A stretch of 64,000 nucleotides of DNA from Cinclus cinclus (GCF_963662255.1 NC_085071.1:1452701-1516700), one strand, 5' to 3'; positions 34,480 through 46,995 are shown, numbered from the stretch's first letter. The notes: generated from the letters alone by a model not told the origin. Program-made: numbers and translations.

Positions 34480-34960
34480 CTCCTTTCCCCAATCACCTTC
34501 TGATGGAGAATAGCTCCGCGAGAAATAAATATTCCCTATCAGCTCTCCTTGCTGCTAATTGAATATCCATCAGATTATCTGCCCCTGGAGCCCTCCTCGG
34601 GAACACCGATCTCTGCCGGAGGTTAAAATTGAAGGATTGTTGTCACCTCTAACGCGTGTTCTGCCACCACAATGCCGCAGCCAGAGGAAAATTGTTGGTT
34701 TATCTGCAGAGATTATCGGAGCCATCCAGATAACTCCCGCAGCGAAGGGACAAATTCGCCCTGGCTCTGCAATCAAGGTCTTCCCAGGCTCCGGAATACA
34801 CGCAAAGAGCTGCGAAATGGGTTTTTTCCTCCTCCTCCCACCCCAGCTCTCTCCGTGGCAGCCTCGGGAATTGCAGCATAGCTCTGCTCGTCCCCTGCTG
34901 GATTTATTTTTGTTGAGGCTGCTGCAATTTTCCAAATTGGGCACCTGTTGGTCAGACGGC
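34480..34960. promoter_or_regulatory. Candidate distal enhancer with GATA, ETS and RUNX-like sites
   Basis: This is a satellite-free segment with CAGATTATCTG (34571), a RUNX-like CCACCACAATG (34665-34675), GAGGAA (34684-34689, ETS/PU.1 core), TTTATCTGCAG (34699), GATTATCGG (34711) and CAGATAACTCC (34727). Four GATA-type cores lie within about 170 bp. LAPTM5 is a blood-cell gene, so a haematopoietic enhancer 26 kb upstream would make sense, but that link is inference. Confidence 0.3.
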
Positions 34961-36119
34961 TCAGGAGGGATGGGAAGCCAGAGCCAGGCGGGGCCTGGGC
35001 TGACTGGGGGGATAATTCTTCCCTTCATTTAAATTCACCCCGTTTGCCTTTCTGCTTTCAAAATATTCAGGAGGTGGAAGGGGAAATCGCTCCTGGGGCG
35101 TTCGCTGCTGCTCAGGGGTTCCTGCAGTGGGGAAAAAAAGCTCTCAGAGTTCTGGGAGTGCCTCACATCCTAAAAAGGTTAAAATTCAATGGATGGAGAG
35201 CTTGGAAAAGCACCGGGCATTGCTGTGGATTCACCTGGCACAGCAGAGCTCCAACGATCTTCTGTCAGCTCTGCCTTGCCAAGCCAGAAAAAAAAAAACC
35301 CTGTTAAAATTGATGTTCAATTCAAATGTGCCCAAACTGGAGCTTTGTGCTGTCACCTCCCGAGTGGAGGAGGAAATGTCAGAGCCCTACCCCTTCCCAC
35401 GGGGTGGAAACAACAGTAGTGCAAAAATCAGAGCGTTTTGGAGCAAAATTTTCCTAAAAATTCGGGAGATCCAGGCTGGATCAGTGGTGGCCATCTTGGA
35501 GGGTTCTTTACCCGGCCAGGTGTGGCATGGGCAGAGCAAGGAGGGATCTCAGTGAGCGTCAAATAAATTTACCTGGGCTGAGGACCAAAAATTTTCACCT
35601 GTCCTGGGTCAGAAATTCAGCTCCTGGGTGTCCATAAATCCATGGAGTGCCCACCATCCCCATGGCTGGCATCACTTTGGGGGTTTTAAGTAATAAACCA
35701 GGCCCAAAAAAAAAAAACAAAACTCCATCTGAGTGAGGAATTCAGGCTGCTGAGCCCTCCTGGGGTGACAGATACCTGAACAATTCCAACAGGGAAATGC
35801 TGAGCCCAGGGAGAGCCCCAGCAATGGAGAATGAAATAAAACCACCGAGGGCTCCCCAGACATCAATCCCAGCAGGATTTGTTCATCACACCCAACCCAA
35901 ACAGCCACAAATCTGCTGTGAACAGGACCTGGCTGTCCAGAGGGAAAAATCAAACCGAGGGGAATGGGGGAAAGGGGAAAAAGTAGAATGAGAACAGAGA
36001 CAGGGAACAGTGTCACAAAAACGTCCTGAAATTTTAGGGGGATGATTCCAACCCTTTCTGATGCTGCTGGTGGTGGCATTGAGTGTGAACTCCTGGGTCC
36101 CAGGGATTTGGTCACCTCT
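34961..36119. other. Intergenic, no gene recognised
   Basis: Mixed composition with two A runs (near 35289 and 35707). Overlapping frames at 34559-35555 show no recognisable domain. Confidence 0.5.
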
Positions 36120-36520
36120 TAAAGGTGTCACTGTCACAGCCCCAGGGGTCTGGTATTACTGTCACATCTCAGGGGTTTGGTGTCATCGTCACATCTCCAG
36201 GGGTTCAGTGTCACTGTCACATCTCCAGGGGTTTGGGCATCTCTCAAAAGTCATCACTGTGACAGCCCCAGGGTTCGGTGTCACTGTCACAGCTTCAGAG
36301 GAGTGGTCACCCCTTAAAGGGTGTCACTGTCACATCTCCAGGGGTTTGGTGTCACCATCACAGTCCCAGGGTTTGGTGTCACTGTCACAGCTCCAGGGGA
36401 GTGGTCACCCCTTAAAGGGTGTCACTGTCACATCTCCAGGGGTTTGGTGTCACCATCACAGCCCCGGGGTTTGTGTCCCTGGCAGTTCCAGGGATCCTGT
36501 GTCACTGTCACAGCCGCAGG
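36120..36520. repeat. 33-bp minisatellite with a 99-bp higher-order unit
   Basis: The core is GGTGTCACTGTCACATCTCC followed by AGGGGTTT. A marker GAGTGGTCACCCCTTAAAGG appears at 36301 and 36400, 99 bp (three units) apart, and in a degenerate form near 36105. Confidence 0.9.
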
Positions 36521-36989
36521 GCTGGGCTGGTCCCGGTGCTGTCACACCTCGGGATGCTCAGCAGGGCTCAAATTGCTCTTGTTAATTGGGGGGATTGGAT
36601 GATGCTCTTCCCAGCGTTCCCATAATCCCAAAATCCTGCTGCTGAGGAGAGGGGTGTAAATCCAGAGGAGGCAGAGCATGGGAACAGGTAACAATTCCCT
36701 AAATCCCTCTTCCCAGAGTTCCAATAATCCCCAAATCCTGCTGACATTTAGTACTGAAGGGCAGGTTGTAAATCCAGAGGAGGTGGAGTTTGGGAACAAT
36801 TCCCTAAATTCCCGGTGGGAGCTGTGCTGGAATCGGTGCCTGCGGCCTCATCCCGGTGGGAGCTGTGTTATTTTGGGCCTGCTTTTGTTCTTTCCTTCCA
36901 GCCTCCTTTGGATTCCAACCCAGTTCCAGCTTTGGGTAACAACCCCGATCCCGACGGCCCCGGCTGCTTCCAGCAGCAAATGGGACGGG

Positions 36990-37100
36990 ATAGGATGGAG
37001 GAGAAGGAGCCGGGATTTGTTTTAATGGGTTTCTATAAATAGCTCGGCTGGCCGCGGAAGCGCCAGCAATTATTCCTAATAAAAAGCCTCAGTTGGTCCC
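36990..37100. promoter_or_regulatory. CTATAAATAG element beside a CpG-rich patch
   Basis: CTATAAATAG at 37033-37042 fits both a MEF2 site and a TATA box. It is followed by GGCTGGCCGCGGAAGCGCC and then CAATTATTCCTAATAAAAAG. This could be a small orphan promoter or a muscle-type enhancer element. No gene starts downstream that I can recognise. Confidence 0.25.
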
Positions 37101-37489
37101 TTCTGTGGGGGGATATCCAAGGATGGATCTTGCTGGCATTCCATGGGAATATTGGAGGCTGCTCCTGTGCTGTTTGGGGATTTGGGTGGAATTTTGGAAC
37201 ATGGAGGAATTCAGGGATTTGGGTGGTTCAGGAGCTTTAGTGGCGCCTCAGGGATGCCTGGGCTTTTCCAGGTAGCTCCACAATTCCATCTTTGGGATGA
37301 GGTTGTGTTGTTGCCAGAGCAGGTCAGAGCTTCAGTCTCATTTTTCCAGGCTGGTTCTCCCACCAGGGAGGTGGGAAGGGATTGGATCAGGTACTAGATT
37401 TGGGATGAACCCCTTAGGAAGGCAGGAATGGCTCTCACCTGGAGATAAATCCCAGGAAACCCTGCCCTGACCTGGCAAATCCCACCAGG

Positions 37490-37700
37490 AACTCATTAGG
37501 AATTAATTAACTCTGATGAAGAAAATGTCTCAGAGCAAGAGATCCAATATTACTGATGTTGTCTCTGGAATGTGTTTTCCTTCTCCTTGACATTTCTCTC
37601 CTCACTCCTGGAGTATTAAATGACCGATTAAATTCCCTTTGAAATTATTAATAAGATCCTGACCCTAATTCCTTCCCAGAATTGGTATGACAGGATCAGC
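37490..37700. other. AT-rich non-repetitive segment
   Basis: TTAATTAACTCTGATG, TAAATGACCGATTAAATTCC and GAAATTATTAATAAG give a composition like conserved non-coding DNA. Nothing more can be said. Confidence 0.2.
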
Positions 37701-38174
37701 ACCGATGTTCTCCCTTCTTCCTTTCCTCTCCTTCAAAGCGAGAGGCCAAAAATAAAGAAGAAAAGAGGGTAAAAAAGAAAAAAGTGAGAAAGAGAAAAGC
37801 AGGATACTTTTGGATTTAAACTCCATGGAAGTTGTTGTGTTCAGGACTGAAATCTTCTTTCCTGCTCTCCACCGTGGAAATGCTCCTGACATCCTAACTC
37901 CAGCAGATTTAGGCTGGAAGTTTTTACTCCCCTAGAATGTTAATTGCTCTGGGCACATCGTTCCCTTGGTATCCATAAATCCTGGCTGGAATTAGGAGGT
38001 TCTGGGTGGATTTCTGGGTTTACTTACCCTGGAGCAGCCCAGGGAATGGGATGGAAATGATGGAGGACTTTGGGAATGCAGCTGCTCCCTGTGCCCAGGG
38101 AAGGGGAATCATCTCCCTGTTCCCTCCACAGGCTGCACCTCGGTGTCTCCGGCAAGAAGGAAAAAGCTGTAAAA

Positions 38175-38310
38175 AACTGCGGGGTTTTTGTTTTTAATGG
38201 GATTTTTCTTGGGATTTTTTGGTTGGTTTGGGGATTTTGGGGTGGTTTTTTGGTGGGGGCATTTTTGGGGTTTTTGTCTTGGTTTGTTTTTTTTCTTTTA
38301 TTTGGGTCAT
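38175..38310. repeat. T/G-rich low-complexity tract
   Basis: Runs of TTTTTGG, GGGGATTTTGGGG and TTTTTTTCTTTT. It is G-rich on the plus strand. Confidence 0.8.
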
Positions 38311-38577
38311 TTCTGTTGAAGGAGGGATGGAGACACAAACTGGACAACCCTGGAGATTCCAGTTTTGGGCAGAGCCTCAAAGGAAAGGAAAATTTCCTAC
38401 AGTAAACAGGAAAAAAACCCTCAAAGAGGTGGGAAATCTGATAAATCTTAATTCTGCTTCCTCCTTTTCCTTCCTTGATTTTGCACTTAATCCCTGGCCT
38501 TTGCCACTGAACCTGTGAGGATGAGCCCGGAGCAGCAGCCACAGGGACCTTGGTAATTCCATCCTTGGTGCTCTGGG

Positions 38578-39035
38578 AATTCACCTCCAGGAATTCACAA
38601 GACAAGAATTCACCTGGTGGGAGTTAACCTGGTGGGAATGATGGAAATTCATCTCCAGGAATTCACTTGATGGGAACTGGGGAATTCACTCAGTGGGAAT
38701 GATGGGAATTCACCTGATGGGACTTCACCCAGTGGGAACTGGGGAATTCATCCAATGGGAATTCACCCCCAGGAATTCATCTCCAGGAATTCACCTGATG
38801 GGAATGATGAAAATTCACCTCCAGGAATTCACCTGATGGGAATGATGGAAGTTCACCTCCAGGAATTCACCTGATGGGAATGATAGGAATTCACCTCCAG
38901 GAATTCACCTGATGGGAATGATGGAAGTTCACCTCCAGGAATTCACCTGATGGGAATGATGGGAATTCACCTCCAGGAATTCACCTGATGGGAATGATGG
39001 GAATTCACCTCCAGGAATTCACCTGATGGGAATTC
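38578..39035. repeat. 38-bp minisatellite with two GAATTC per unit
   Basis: Each unit has AATTCACCTCCAGGAATTCA, then CCTGATGGGAATGATGGG. Units are exact at the right end (38 bp between CACCTCCAG at 38892 and 38930) and decay leftward, where CACTTGATGGGAACTGG and CATCCAATGGG variants occur. About ten copies. Confidence 0.93.
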
Positions 39036-40770
39036 CCCCTCTGCCCTGGCAGGGCCATTCCCCTCTCTGCCCTCCAGGATTCCAAGGCCCTGATGGATTC
39101 AGGGATTCAGCTCCTGGGAAAGCTGTAGGAAGGAGAGGATGTTCACAGGGAACCCAAAGTTGTTTCTTTGCTGCAATGGGAGGAGATGAGTCCTGACTGC
39201 GCTCTGACCTTTGTCCAGACTTCTCCAGAATTATCCTGGAGTTCATGTGGAGTCTCCCACATCCCTGGCCTTTGGAAGGAGCATCTCGAGTTCCCGTGGC
39301 TCTGGGGGCTGAGCTGCTTGTTCTCCTGGAATCCTTCAATGGGGCTCTGCCCTTCCATAGGATTTGGGATTTTTCCTTGGAAAACTGGGAGCAAACCTTT
39401 AAATGAGGTTCTGCCCTTCCACAGGATTTGGTCTTTCTGTATAGAACTGGGAGCAGAGTTTTGTGAAGGTGGGGATGGATTCCCAGCCCCTCTGGTGATG
39501 TGGGGGAACTTTTCCCTTCCTTTGTCCCTATCCCATGGACATCCCTGCAAAGCCAGGGATGGATTCATGGCAGAAATAATTCAACACTGAAGCCTCAGGG
39601 GGAGCCCTGAGTTGATGTTTTACCTCCTCTTTCCAGCAGAAAACCCTCTGGGGGCCACTCTGAGGGAATTCCTGGGACTTAGGGTGGATCTGCACTTCCA
39701 AGTGATCCATTCCCTATTGGAAAACACGAGGTTGCTTCATTTTTTTATTCCAATGGAAACTTTCCTCCCTGATTTCAGTGACATTTTCTAGAGAAGCTGA
39801 AAACTCTGAGGTTCTCATTAAAAACAAAACAAAACAAAAAACCTGCAGGACTACTTTTTTAAATTTTTTTTTTAATTTGCTTAAATCTAAACTTCTGTAG
39901 GGTTGGGAAATAAAAAGTTTAATATTCAGGTGTGTATTTCCCAAATTTAAATATATAAATACGGAGCACTCTGCATTTTCCTGGGATTTTTAACATTAAA
40001 AATGACACTTTCTATCTGAGCCTGGCCCAGCAGTGACAACTCTGAGGAAATTTAATCTCATCCCAGCTGCAGCTCTGCACAGCCACTTCCTGGCAGACAT
40101 TTCCATCCCCTGTTCCCAAAAATCTTTGGAAATGGAGTTTTTCCAATCAATCAGTGGCTGTGCATGTGGGAAAAGCTCAAATAATTGCTGGATATGCCTG
40201 GATGGAGGAAAATCACAAATTTCTTGTGCTGTCCCCACAGCTGATGGGCAGTGTCTCGTTCCTTTGTGTTCCTCGTGATCCATCCCCTTCTGTCTCCCTG
40301 CCTTCCCAGTAAATTCCTTCATGGAAAAATCCATCCTTGAAGCATGGAATGGCAAAGCCATAGGAATTCCTGGTGCTGGTTTAAACCCGCTCCCCACCCC
40401 CGGTAAAGCCAGGTCTAGCTGCAGTGACAAATTGGCTCATTAGGGGTCATTAATTCCATGGCATTTATTTGAGGGAGTGATGGAAATTCAGGATTGCCTT
40501 TGCCCTGGGGCTCGTGGAGGCCCCACTCCCAGGGCAGGGAGAGGTCACTGAGCCCCATGAGGATGGAACTCAGCCTCAGGAAAAGAAGGAATGAGGAGAA
40601 AATTGATTAATGCACGCAGGAGCCTCTGGAAGAGCAGCATGTCCAGCTCCTCTGCTAGGGGAGCTCAGCAGTTCATCCTTCCCAGCAGGAATTTTGTGTC
40701 ACTGGGGCCCATTTCTGGAGCGGCCACCCCCACAGGGTCATCCCAAACTCTCTGCATGGAAATCCAGCCC
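39036..40770. other. Intergenic, no gene recognised
   Basis: Mixed composition, with an AAAACAAAACAAAAAAC run at 39825 and a T run at 39855. Overlapping open frames at 39143-39590 lie on both strands and show no domain. Confidence 0.5.
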
Positions 40771-41445
40771 CAGACTCCTCCAGGGAAGCTGCTCCAGGGG
40801 ATTTTTTTCTTTGGCAGGGAATTGTGTCCTCCTGGATTCACCTGGTTCTTCCCAGGAATTTCCCAGAGCCTTTTCCTCTCTGATTTAGGCTCTGATTTGT
40901 TCTCCTGGATATCAGCACCAGACTCCTCCAGGGAAGATGTAAGAGGTGACTTTTCAATTTCCATGGAACCTGCATCTCCCAGAGCACTTTCCTGTCTGAT
41001 TTAGGCACTTGATACCCTGGGAGCAGCCCCAGGCTCCTCCAGGGGAGGTACCTGAGGGGATTTTGCTCTTTTCATGGAATGTTCATCTTCCAGGATTTGT
41101 GTGAGACTCCTCCCAGGAATCTCCTGGGGTCTTTTCCTCTCTGATCTAGGCACTTGTCATCCTGGATATCAGCCCCAGACCCCTCCAGGGAAGCTGCCCC
41201 AGGGGATGTTTTGCCTTAGCAGGGAATTGTGTCCTCCTGGATTCACCTGAGATTCCTCCCAGGCCTCTCCCAGAGCATTTTCCTCTCTGATATCAGAGGG
41301 AGCAGCCCCAGACCCCTCCAGGGTACCTGAGATGATTTTGCTCTTTTCATGGAAAGTGCATCTTCCAGGATTTGTATGAGACTTTGCCAGACATCTCCTG
41401 GAAGGAGCTGATCCCAAACTGCAGCCTGGGACTGCTCCACTCACA
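40771..41445. repeat. Diverged tandem repeat of about 110-148 bp, 5 copies
   Basis: Copies begin at CAGACTCCTCCAGGG or CAGACCCCTCCAGGG at 40771, 40919, 41030, 41176 and 41309. They share TTTTCCTCTCTGAT, CCCAGGAATYTCC and either GGGAATTGTGTCCTCCTGG or TTTTGCTCTTTTCATGGAA blocks, which alternate so that 40817 and 41221 resemble each other most. A two-to-three-unit higher-order structure is likely. Confidence 0.85.
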
Positions 41446-44400
41446 AGAGAAACAACACAGGGCAAGGGAGGGCTCAGGGTTCTGCATTCCCGGGAATTGT
41501 TTCCCATTCAGGCTGGGATTTGGGATGGCACCTGGAGCAGCAGGCTGGAAATCAGAGCTGGGATCTGTTCCTGAGCTCAGGCTGGCATTTCCTCAAGGCC
41601 AGCAGCACCTGGAGTGTCTCTGACCCTCGGGATGAAGGGAACATCTGGGACCTCTCCCCTGCCTGTGCTGGCTGTGCACTTTTCCCAGCTCACACAGCAC
41701 ATTTCCCACTCCATAAATTTGTGGAGTAAATAAATTATTCATGAAGGGATTTTTTTTTTCCTTAAATCCATTAGAAGCGCTGTGATTCCGTTTGAATCCT
41801 AGATGAGCTGGGCACAGCTCCAAAGATTTTTAGTGGCTCCTGGATTCCCAAATCAGCTCAAACCCACTGGGAAAGGGATGGAACCACAGGGAATGATCCT
41901 GGGGCATCTCCCACCCCACAGGGCTGACAGAAAGGTTTTAAGCTGATATTTTCACACCTGGATTTATAAATACAGGCCTGGAGATCCCAAATGAGTGAGG
42001 TTGCTGCTCAGCAAATTTGGGATTGAATCCCAGGGTTCCTGAGATCACAGGATGCTCTGGCCCTTCCTCCTCCTCCTCATCCCAGCAGAAAGGGGATCCC
42101 ATCCCGGAGGAGAAGGGCACAAAGCAGGGAGGAGTTTGGGAAGTTGCTCACTGGAGATTTCCTGTGTTCCCAGGAGTGGCTGTGCCTGGAAATCCATCCC
42201 AAATTCCCTGTGAGCACAGGGATGGGCTTTGGGGATCCTCTGCCATCTCCCAGTATGGGAACTGGGACATCCCAGCCCCGATGGACGGGCAGCACCTCCC
42301 AACCCTTTCCAGGTGCTGCTTTTCCACCCAACACCTCTTTTTTTGGGAAATGCTGATTTTTTGGAATAGGTGCCAGTTGCTTTTCCCAGTAGAGAAGAGG
42401 AACAAGGACCCCGTGCTGGGGACAGGAGACACCTGGAGAAAGTGCTGGCTTGGCCTCTCTGAGCAGGGCTGTGCCTTTTCCCAGCAGCTCAGGTGTCCCC
42501 AGAGCCACAGCAGCTGAGCAGGGAGTGGGGCCAGGGCCCCCACCCCTTCCCTTAACCCTGAAATCATCCCCTGGGACTGCAGCCCCCTCCTCTCCACGTG
42601 GGAATGAGGCCAGTGGGAAGATCCTGGTGAAATAAATGAGGAGTGAGGGTGGTTGGAAGGAATGGCAAATGTAAACTTGGCCTGTTTGGATCTCTTAATT
42701 AAAAAGAGATCGTTTACAGGGAGCAAACAAAGCTGGAGGCACTGGAGGTGTTGTCTCCTCCTGACCTTGAGCTCCTCCAGCACCAAAGTTGGGCTGCATT
42801 CTCCTTGGGAAGGGATTCTGTGACCTCAAGACATTTCCCCTTCTCCTGAGAAGGGCCTGGGATGTCCTTGGGTGTGACTTCCACGCTCCGATATTTGATG
42901 GAGGGGTTGATTCCAGCCCCAGGGAATGGGACCGAACCGCCTGAAATAACCCCAGGATGTGGGAAAATTCTGCTGGATTTGGAATTATCCCTTTGGTGCC
43001 CCTGCAGCCCCAACCCTAGAGCCCCAGAGAGAGGGGGATGCTGTCATCATCCAGAAATCTCCAAGAAAAAAAGACTCATCCAAAGGGATTTTCACCCAGC
43101 AAACAGAAGAATTACTATTTTCCCATTTTATTCCTCTCCCAAAACATTATCTCAACATTACTCTGACACTGGCTGTCCTAAACTAAATCCCACTCTTTGA
43201 AGACTGAGACTTCAGGTTTTAGGCTGGACCTAGCCAGGTACAAAATAGAATTTCCACTCTGCCACAGCAACATTTTTAGGAAGTTCCTTTTCCTTGGGGA
43301 TCTTTTACATCTGGACTATTTGGGTTGAAAAATGAGCTTAAAATGTCAGATTTAGCAATGGAAGATAAAATCTGGGACTCAGCCAGGGCTGATAAATGGT
43401 TCTGATCCCAGGCTGGGGGAGCAGCCATGAGGATCAAACCCAGAGTGGGACAGGAACAGGATAGAACTTCTCTTCCCTTGGGTCCAATTTTAGGTTTTGG
43501 AGCTTTTCAAGTAGAAAACCAGAAGGCTTTTAGGTCATTTGCACAATTCAAACCCAAAAGATCACCCCCAGGCCCACTTTGTGCTGGACATTGAACAAAA
43601 ATGCTGCAGGATGAACTTTGGGCATGGCTGGGATGGGAGAGGCCACAGGGCTGGGATGTCACCAGGGCTGTGGTGCCACCAGGGTCAAACCCGTTCAGGT
43701 TTCCCCCAGAGATCTCCAAGTCCTTTATAAATTCCATTATCCTCAATTATCTCTCTGCCTCAATTATCCCTTGGGTTTGATGTGAGAAGCAGGAGCTCAG
43801 CTGACAGAAAAGTGCTGTCCTGCTTCATTCCAGGCTGTCCTTGGGAAGGAGACTCGGGATAATCGCTGCTCTCCACTGGAGCACGGACAAAAGGTCAAAG
43901 GGGGCACTGCTGGATTTCAATTCCTAATTCTCTATCACTGAAAGGAAAGAGGAGAATGAATCTTTATGGGCTCCTCCACTCCAAGGAGGATCTCTGTGCC
44001 CTGTTCCCACTGGGATCAGCCTCAAATATTCCATGATCCTCAGCTGTGCCCTTCAAACTTGGACACTGAGCTTGGAAAACTGAATTCCACAGCAGGGAAA
44101 AAGGACTGAACGAGACCCTTGGGGGCAGGATCTGCCAGTCTCAGGTGGACAGGCAGCCCCTGGGTGGGGATTTATCCCAAATATCTCAGGGAAGCCTGGT
44201 TTTCCAGCACCTGTTGAGCCTGGGACAGAGGGACAAGTGTCACCTCTGCGGGGGTACAGGATGAGCCTGTGGCCTGACTTTTCAGCTGTTGGAGATGCTG
44301 AGGTTCGCCCCCCATGAGTGCATCTTCCAGCTCCTCTTGTAGGACTCCAGATATTATCCCTGGGAACTGCTGAACTTCCCAGAGAATTCCAGAGGGATGT

Positions 44401-44739
44401 GCTGGGATCAGCATTCCAGCAGCTCCAGCTGCTTGGATGAATCCACAGAACACCAAATCCTGATCCCACGCTACAAAATCCTCATTCCACACCACAAAAT
44501 CCTGATCCCACGGTCATCAATCCTGGTCCCAGGTGACACGTGCCTGCTGTGTTACCTCCCTGCCCTGCCCTGTCCCACACCAGTGAGGCTGCAGGACTGG
44601 GAGTCACTGGTCTGAGGGTTTGAGGAGCCCTCACAGGGATCCCGCAGCTCTCTCCGTGTTTCCCTGCAGAGCTCCGGGTTTCTCCTTTCTCAAAGCACTG
44701 CAGCTCTGCTCCCACAGCAGCTGCTCCACAGTGGGATTC
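41446..44739. other. Intergenic, mostly featureless
   Basis: The only repeat is a short 21-bp triplication at about 44450-44525 (CACAAAATCCTGATCCCAC type). Frames at 42017-42786 overlap on opposite strands without recognisable domains. Confidence 0.5.
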
Positions 44740-46327
44740 CTTCCCTGCCTGGACTGTGGGACTGGCAGCTGGAATTCTGCTCCCAGAGCAGCTCATCCCC
44801 TCCTTCCTTCCCTGCCTGGATTGTGGGACTGGCAGCTGGAATTCTGCTCCCAAAGCAGCTCATCCCCTCCTTCCTTCCCTGCCTGGATTGTGGGACTGGC
44901 AGCTGGAATTCTGCTCCCAAAGCAGCTCATCCCCTCCTTCCTTCCCTGCCTGGACTGTGGGACTGGCAGCTGGAATTCTGCTCCCAGAGCAGCTCATCCC
45001 CTCCTTCCCTCCCTGCCTGGATTGTGGGACTGGCAGCTGGAATTCTGCTCCCAAAGCAGCTCATCCCCTCCTTCCTTCCCTGCCTGGATTGTGGGACTGA
45101 CAGCTGGAATTCTGCTCCCAAAGCAGCTCATCCCCTCCTTCCTTCCCTGCCTGGATTGTGGGACTGGCAGCTGGAATTCTGCTCCCAAAGCAGCTCATCC
45201 CCTCCTTCCTTCCCTGCCTGGATTGTGGGACTGGCAGCTGGAATTCTGCTCCCAAAGCAGCTCATCCCCTCCTTCCTTCCCTGCCTGGATTGTGGGACTG
45301 GCAGCTGGAATTCTGCTCCCAGAGCAGCTCATCCCCTCCTTCCTTCCCTGCCTGGACTGTGGGACTGGCAGCTGGAATTCTGCTCCCAAAGCAGCTCATC
45401 CCCTCCTTCCTTGCCTGCCTGGATTGTGGGACTGGCAGCTGGAATTCTGCTCCCAGAGCAGCTCATCCCCTCCTTCCTTCCCTGCCTGGATTGTGGGACT
45501 GACAGCTGGAATTCTGCTCCCAAAGCAGCTCATCCCCTCCTTCCTTCCCTGCCTGGATTGTGGGACTGGCAGCTGGAATTCTGCTCCCAAAGCAGCTCAT
45601 CCCCTCCTTCCTTCCCTGCCTGGATTGTGGGACTGGCAGCTGGAATTCTGCTCCCAGAGCAGCTCATCCCCTCCTTCCTTCCCTGCCTGGACTGTGGGAC
45701 TGGCAGCTGGAATTCTGCTCCCAAAGCAGCTCATCCCCTCCTTCCTTGCCTGCCTGGATTGTGGGACTGGCAGCTGGAATTCTGCTCCCAGAGCAGCTCA
45801 TCCCCTCCTTCCTTCCCTGCCTGGATTGTGGGACTGACAGCTGGAATTCTGCTCCCAAAGCAGCTCATCCCCTCCTTCCTTCCCTGCCTGGATTGTGGGA
45901 CTGACAGCTGGAATTCTGCTCCCAGAGCAGCTCATCCCCTCCTTCCTTCCCTGCCTGGATTGTGGGACTGGCAGCTGGAATTCTGCTCCCAAAGCAGCTC
46001 ATCCCCTCCTTCCTTCCCTGCCTGGATTGTGGGACTGGCAGCTGGAATTCTGCTCCCAAAGCAGCTCATCCCCTCCTTCCCTCCCTGCCTGGACTGTGGG
46101 ACTGGCAGCTGGAATTCTGCTCCCAAAGCAGCTCATCCCCTCCTTCCCTCCCTGCCTGGACTGTGGGACTGGCAGCTGGAATTCTGCTCCCAAAGCAGCT
46201 CATCCCCTCCTTCCCTCCCTGCCTGGATTGTGGGACTGACAGCTGGAATTCTGCTCCCAAAGCAGCTCATCCCCTCCTTCCCTCCCTGCCTGGACTGTGG
46301 GACTGGCAGCTGGAATTCTGCTCCCAA
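44740..46327. repeat. 67-bp minisatellite, about 24 copies, with a five-unit higher-order repeat
   Basis: Each unit contains TGTGGGACTGGCAGCTGG, then AATTCTGCTCCCAAAGCAGC, then TCATCCCCTCCTTCC. PvuII (CAGCTG) and EcoRI (GAATTC) sites recur in nearly every unit, and CTGCT-CCCAA-AGCAG can fold as a 5-bp stem. Marker variants recur 335 bp (5 x 67) apart: CCTTGCCTGCC at about 45411 and 45746, GGACTGTGG at 45355 and 45690, and ACTGACAG at about 45499 and 45834. Because 67 is 3n+1 and the unit lacks stops, several frames stay open on both strands (up to 545 codons); these are not genes. Confidence 0.97.
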
Positions 46328-46629
46328 GGCCTGGAAGAGCTTTCCCTGCTCAGGAGCTGAGCTCTCTGCTGGCCGCATCCCCAGCCCTGCTCCTGCTCCA
46401 GCTCCAGCCCAAGGGGGCCTCAGCTCTCCCCAGATTTTCCAGATCTTCCCTGAGCCATGAAAACTCTCACCCACAGCCCCCTCACACCTGGACCCCTCCT
46501 CCCCTACCCCTCAGGAATTACCCTGCAGAAAATCACCTCACTTTCTTTTTTTATTGCATTGCTTTTTTGCTTCCAGGATTAGCCCCTGGATTTTCCTTGT
46601 TCTTCTGTTGTTTTTTGTCACCTTCCACC

Positions 46630-46995
46630 TTCTCGGGGAGCTAAAAATAACCCATTTGCTTCTCATTAGCAGCCAGCAGCTCTGCCTTCATTGTTCTTGG
46701 AGGTCTCCCTGCGTTTCTCGGCTGCTTCCATAAACTTCTGTGTCGGAGTCGAGCACTGCTCGTTCTCGGCCCTAATTGGGAGGCAGCGAGAAGCCGCAGC
46801 TCTGCCAAAAGGTTTTATTAAGGAATAAAACCAGCCAGGCAGGCGGGCACAGAGCCACTGAAACACCCCGGTGTCCCCAGGCCAGCAGCACAACGAGTGA
46901 CGCCTAAACCCATGTTTGATCTGGGGAAGAAATCAACCCTGACCCGCTGCACTCCAAGAAATTAATGGGCACGAGGTGCCCCGTGCAGATCTGTC
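46630..46995. promoter_or_regulatory. Candidate conserved non-coding element
   Basis: Satellite-free DNA between two minisatellites, with CTAAAAATAAC (MEF2-like), CATTAGCAG, CCTAATTGGGAGG, CCATAAACTTCTG, TTTTATTAAGGAATAAAAC and several CpGs. It looks constrained by eye, but this is unproven. Confidence 0.25.

Noticed and set aside
44740..46327. CRISPR-like appearance of regularly spaced repeats
   Set aside because: Units are contiguous with no unique spacers, and the genome is avian. It is a minisatellite.
44620..46460. Long open frames (405 and 545 codons) and many 64-codon minus frames
   Set aside because: They follow the 67-bp satellite period exactly, on both strands and in several frames, so they are repeat artefacts.
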